This document shows, piece by piece, positions 53,801-59,800 of a DNA stretch of 64,000 bases (position 1 is its first letter; each line of letters opens with the position of its first letter). The stretch comes from Prorocentrum cordatum. Taxonomy: Eukaryota > Sar > Dinophyceae > Prorocentrales > Prorocentraceae. The notes beneath the pieces are model-generated. The model made no database searches. It saw only the letters and a list, made by a program, of their open reading frames with translations, and was not told the DNA's origin. The translations under genes and the position numbers were made by a program. The stretch lies in the NCBI GenBank assembly GCA_963575745.1, contig CAUYUJ010019612.1, positions 95,733-159,732 on the forward strand. Reading direction: 5' to 3'.

Positions 53801-56800
53801 TTGCTCTGGCCAGCTTGGGGCAAAGATGCCCTGGCTTCGACGGTTGCGCACTACCTTTGCTATGTCTTTGGTGGGCATGCTCTCCGTATGTGGCCCCGCA
53901 ACTGCGCCACAGCGGTGCTTCCGTGGTGCCCGATGGTGGCGATGGCTAGATGCTCGTCCTGGGCCCACCTGACGGATCTGTTCGGCTCTAGTTCGACGTC
54001 AGTTCGACTCAACCGCCCAGGTTCGACTCAGGTTCGACTCCAGTTCGCCTCAAATCGACGGACGTTCGACGCAGCTTCGACGCACTAGTGGAGCCAGTGG
54101 CTCCAGGAAGGTCCCCAGAGCGAGCATCGAACGATGCCCTTTTGGGAGGACAGTGTGGGTGTGAAGAAGGATTGGCGGCGCTGCCGAGCTCAACCTCAGC
54201 GGGAGCTGGGGTGGTGGTGGGCTGCTGTCGCCCAGCTCTCTTCTCCGCCTGCTCCTCGGCCGAGCCAAGAGACGGCAGGATTACCCAGGTTTGGTAAGCG
54301 ACTTTTCGAGTAGGAGATCGGCTACGGATTTGATTTACCTAAAATTTGACATGTTCGTCGACTCTACGAACATACTCATAATGTTTGCAGTTCTATTCTC
54401 ATTGTGCATACTTTCTGTAGATTCGACGAACATGTCAATTTTGGGGTTCAATCAATTCTGTACGATTTCTTGCTCGAATTCTGAGCCCCGACAAGGGGCC
54501 ATTGCTCATACTGTTGGCGTCGCAAATATCGCGTGCGATGTGGCGGCGCTGGGCCCACTTCTTGCACGCTATCCCCCACTCGGGGGATCGTTCGGTAGCA
54601 AATCATGGGAGCCTGGTATACCCTCTGAATTCCGTCTTTAGCCTCGATTAGCCTCGATTCGCGTCTGGGAGTCGATGGGATAGCGTCGATTTAGCGTCGG
54701 TTAGCGCCGATTAGCGTCGTTTTAGCGTCGAGTAGCGTCGACTAGGCGTCGATCTAGCGTCGATTCGCAAGGACCGACAAGATGGTATGGGAGGCTCCCA
54801 TGAGTTGCCAGCGAAGGTAGGGGGAGGACTGTATACAAGCGGTATCGTGTAGCCTGTATGCTGTAAGCCGTAAAACCGATCTCCGAAAAGGAAGATTCGA
54901 GTGTAAACTTGTATCTTGAGCATGTCTTGTCTGGCACATGTGGTTGATAGCCTGCAAATCGGCTCGTGGATAGCGTGCCACCTCGCTTTGCTTCAAGACG
55001 GGTGCCTGTCGGACCGGCCGTCCGTGGGGTTGGCAACCTGGGTTAGCAGCCTCGTTGCGACTGGGCCAGGGCCATATTGGACCTTGATTCTTTGGGCTCA
55101 AGCGACGGGGGTCAATGCGAACGGGGGTCAGCCAGAGCGCCAGACCTTGCAGGATTCTGCAGAGCCAAGGGCGCACTGACCCTTGGGTGCAGGATCCTGC
55201 GGGCTCCAGCAGAATTTGGCAGGATTCTGCAAAGCCTGACTGACCCAGGTCTGTCTTGACCCGGGTCAGTAGATCTCCGAAGTTCCCTGATGGCTGCCAA
55301 TTGCACAGCCGTCGCCAGTTGCGTGGGGTCCCCTCGGAGGGTGTCCTTACGGAGGTTCAAACTGCACCTCCCTTGCCTGAGTGTTTGCAGCTGCGCACGC
55401 TGTGCTCGTTATCTCTGAGATTGTAGCCTCTGACGAACACTTGCGTGCTACGCTGGTTTGCCCGAGCATATGTGGGGGATAGCGTGCAACATTGGGTTTT
55501 GGCATTGTATGCTCGTCCATTTGCTGCCAGTCTGACTAGCCGCCCGCGGGTCAGCAACCAGGGCTGGCCACCTCAGGGTCTCAGATTGGAGCCAGGCTTG
55601 GGTGCAGGATCCTGCAGGATCCTGCCTGATCCTGCAAAGCCCGACTGACCCGGCGATGGATTGACCCGGGTCAGCAGATCCCCGAGATTGCCTGATGGTT
55701 GCCAGTTGCACAGCTGTCGCCAGTTGCGTGGGCGCCTGGGAGTTTCTGCGGAGAGCGGCCTTACAGAGATCCGAGATCCAAACTGGACCTTCCCTGCCTG
55801 AGGGTTCGCAACTGCGCACGCTGTGCTCGGTATCCCTCAAGCGGTATACTCGCACGAACACTTGCGTGCTACCTCGGTTTGCCCGAGCATATGTGGGGGA
55901 TAGCGTGCGACACTGGGTTTCGGCATCGTATGTTCGTCCATTTGCTTCAACTTGGGGCCAGTCTGACCAGCCGCCCGCGGGTAAGCAACCAGGGCTAGCC
56001 ACCTCATGCGACCAGGGGTCTCATATTGGATTTCGACTGTCTAGGGGCGTCAAACTGGTGTCCATGGTGTTTTACGTAAGAAGTTTGTGAGGGTCCCAAG
56101 CCCAAGAGGAGCTCAAGACGGCTTCGGTACTTGTAGTACGTGTCGCGGCGGCTCATTGAAGCAGTTTTGAAGGGTTGTATCCTCGGGCCTAGTGGACGGA
56201 GGCGTCTACGTGGTCATGTTCAAGGCCGCGTGGTGGTAGTACCGTCGCCGCTGTTAGTCGAGGTAGCAGATCCAGCCTGGTGGCAGGGAGGCTGGTTGTT
56301 GTACTTTGTCTTCAGGTAGTGGGCGCGACCACAGCGTCTGCTGCGTGACCCTCTGGTCGTTGTATGTCTTACCAGACGTGTCCTTCGCACTCGCCCATCC
56401 GTCAGGGAGCTGACGATCTTGATCGTCACGGCGCGCAGCTGGTTGCTGTCGTAGACCTCGTACCTCAGCTGGTTACCCTCGTAGCCGGGTTGGTGGCTCA
56501 AGCAGCTGAGTTTGCAGCCCCCGTAGTTCAGCAGGTGCCCGTGGTAGTTCAGCTGGTGGTCCTCGTAGCCTGCTTATGGTTCTCGTAGCCCGCCTCGTGG
56601 CCCTTCGCAGCTCAGCCCGTGGCCCTCGTAGATCAGCCGGTGGCGCTCGTTGTTAGCTTGTGGCCCTCGTAGGTCCGCTGGTGGTTCTCGTAGCTCTGCT
56701 TGTGGCCGTCGCAGCGCAGCTCGTGGCCCTCGCAGTGCAGCTGGTGGCTCTGCCACCTCTGCTGGTGGCTTCTGGAGCTCTGCCTGTGGCCGTCGTAGAT

Positions 56801-59800
56801 CAGCCCGTGGCCTCGTAGCTCCGCTGGAGGCTCTCGTGGCTGAGCGGTTGGCCCTCGGGGGTCTGCTTGCTGCCCTGGGAGCACAGGTTGTGGCCCTCGT
56901 AGATCCGCAGGCGGTCCTCGTAATTCCGCAGGTGACCCTCGTAGCTCTGCTGGTGGCCCTCGAAGCTGAGCTTGTGGCCCCCCTCTCAGTTCAGCTCGTT
57001 GCCCCCGCAGTTCAGCAGGGATGCCCTCGTAGCTCTGGCGGTGGATCCCCTAGCTCAGCAGGTGCCCCTGGTAGTTCAGCCGGTCACTCGTGCAGCCGCC
57101 GTAACGGAGCTGGCTGCCCTCGTAGCTCAGCTGGTGGACTTAAGTAGCTCGGCCCCGCGGCCCTCGCAGCCCTGCCGCTGGTTCTCGCTGCTCTGCAGGT
57201 TGCCCCGAGGCGGGCATGGCCAGGGCCCAGGGTAAGTAGGGCCCCGTCAGTGGTAGGGCCCTGGAGCCCTCTGAATTGGCCAGAATCGCTCAACCAGGTC
57301 TGCCGTAGCTGGTGTTTTTCCGGGTGAGGGCAATTCTGGTCAGTGGAACGGGGCGGGGGGGGGGGCGTCGCCCAGTACACATCACTAAATTAGGTCCCGT
57401 GATAAACCCAGATCTGCCAACGCACGACTGAGGTAGCTGTGCCAGTGGTTCTAGTAGGACGAGTAGGTCTGCTTGTGGCCTTTGTAGCTCAGCTTGTGGT
57501 TTTCGTCGCACAGCTAGTTGCTTTGGTAGTTGCTGGCAATGGCCCTTGAGGCTCAGGCTGTGGCCCTCGTGCATCAAGACGTGGTCCTCGTGGATCCGCT
57601 GGTGGCCCTCGCAGCTCAATCGTTCGGTTTTGCAGCTCTGTGTATGGCCCTGCCGATGGCTCCCGAAAGCCTGCCTGTGGCCCTCGCGGCTCGGGCAGCG
57701 GCCCTCGCAGCTCCAGCTGGTGGCACTCGCAGCTCAGCCGGTGGCCCTCGCTGCCTTGCTGGCACCCCTCGCAGCCCTCGAGGCCCTGTCCGTGGCTCTC
57801 GTGGCTCAGAGCTCGTGGCCCTCATGGCTCGGCCTGTGGCCCTCGCAGCTCGGGATGTGGCCGTCGTAGCTCTCTGTTTGTGGCTCGATGGCCACTGGTT
57901 GACGAGGAGGCTGGGACGATCTTCACGACGATGATCGCGCCGCCAGGCGCGCCCTCGCCCGCCGCCTTGCCGCCATCGCTGCTGTCTTTTTTCCACTTGC
58001 TTGATAGGTTCCATCATCCAGCGGGAGTCACACCTCCATTCAGGCTGAGTCGTATCGTATCGTATGCTGCGACCGCTCCGTGGGCGGGGGAGGGGGCAGT
58101 TCTGCCGAGGGGTGGCCGCCTGAGGCTCGGACGCCTGCTTTTGGCGCACGGCGCCCGACAGGCGGGGAAGGAAGGGCGGCATCTAGCAGAAGGACAATGC
58201 GTCGTAGCACGGTCCGTTGTTCCCGGATCCGTCGTACACGTAGCTGTCGTACTCGTTGTCGTTCTTGCAGCTGTTGTGCTCGTTGCTGCCGCTTTATTTG
58301 TACTGGTTGCCCGCATTGCAGTCCCACACAGGATCTTGGATGACGATGTAGCTGTCCTGGGGTGGGGGCCCTTCGTGTCGCTGTCGAGCGCCTTCCTCAT
58401 GTACTGCTGCAGGCATGCGACGTCCCTGCATCGTATGCTGCCTCCTGTCCAGGCAGCGTATCTGGCCCGCCGCCATGCGGCTCCATCCAGCTATGGCCAG
58501 ACGCCATATCTTCCCCGTCTACCGGATGTGTCTCGCCTGCAGGTCGCAATTTTCCTGTAGATGCACGTGTCGCGGTCGCTATCGCTGTGCGCCGCCGCTT
58601 TCTGCCAGGCACGGCGCCGCGCGCCTCCCGCGGCCTCCAGCAGCTGGTCAGCCACCAGCCGCCGCTATGCGCGAGAGCGACGCCGCCAGCCCCGCGTCGG
58701 CACAGGTAGAGGTATGGGGGCATCGTCCCCCTCCCCGCGAGGCCATTGCGGCTGTGCAGGCCACCTAGGGCCAGCCCCTGGGGCGCGCCGAGGGGCGCGC
58801 GGGGGCGAGTGCGGGAGATTGCTCCCGCATATGGCCCTTGAGCCAAAATGGCTACGGAAGGGTTCTTTGCTCCTCGTCGTCCTCCTCCTCCCTCCTCCTC
58901 TCCTCCTCCTTCGCTTCCTCCTCCTCCTCCTCCTCCTCCTCCTCCATCTCCTCCTCCATCTCCTCCTCCTCTTCTTCTCCTGCTTCTTCTTATTATGTTT
59001 CTTCTTATTCTTCTTCTCTTCTTCCTCCTCCTCCTCCTCCCTCCCTCCTCCTCCTCCTCCTCCTCCTCCTCTTCCTCCTCCTCCTCCTCCTCCTCCTCCT
59101 ATTCCTCCTCCTCCTCCTCCTTCTCCCTCCCCTTCTCCCTCCCTCCCTCCCTCCCTCCTCCTCCTCCTCCTCCCTCCTCCTCCTCCTCCTCCTGTTCCTC
59201 CTCCTCCTCCTCCTTCGCCCTCCCTTCTCCCTCCCTCCCTCCTTCCCTCCCTCCCTCCTCCTCCTCCTCCTCGTCGTCGTCGTCGTCCTCCTCCTCCTCC
59301 TGTGCCCTCCCGCCCATGCCAGTGAACAATAAAGCGAGCCGGATCCTTGATCCCTCGAAGACGGGTCTTTCTTCGGGTCCTTCCTCGAGGGCGCCTGCGC
59401 CTCGGGGTCCCAGCGGGCGGGGGCCGGGGCGCCTGGGCCGCAGCAGACTGGGCCGCAGCAGACGCGGTCGGAGGATCGCGCCGCTCCGCCGACGCGGCGC
59501 GACCCACCGGTGCATCGCCGGAGCAGCAGCGAGCTGGCGCGATCCTACGACACCGTCTGTCACCACCCACCAAACCACCTCAACCCAACCCGAAGGCCTC
59601 AACTTGCCCTCAATTTCCAGTGTGGGTGGGGTTGGGGAACATTGAGAAAACACTCATGGAACCCGTACCCCCCCCAACCCGAAATTCGGGTCTTCGGGTT
59701 GGGTTGGGGTGGTCTGGTAGGTAGTCAGTCTGCTCCTCCCTGCGATCCAGGCGCTGCCATTTTTTTCACGCCGGGCGGTTTCGCCGCGTGTCGGGCGCCG

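Noticed and set aside
54000-54060. tRNA-like GGTTCGACTCC T-loop words
   Set aside because: They are part of a short CAGTTCGACTC tandem repeat; no acceptor or anticodon stems can be formed.
58837-58858. SL RNA gene
   Set aside because: The SL is followed by GGCC instead of the GT donor needed in an SL RNA precursor, and no Sm-like site was seen.
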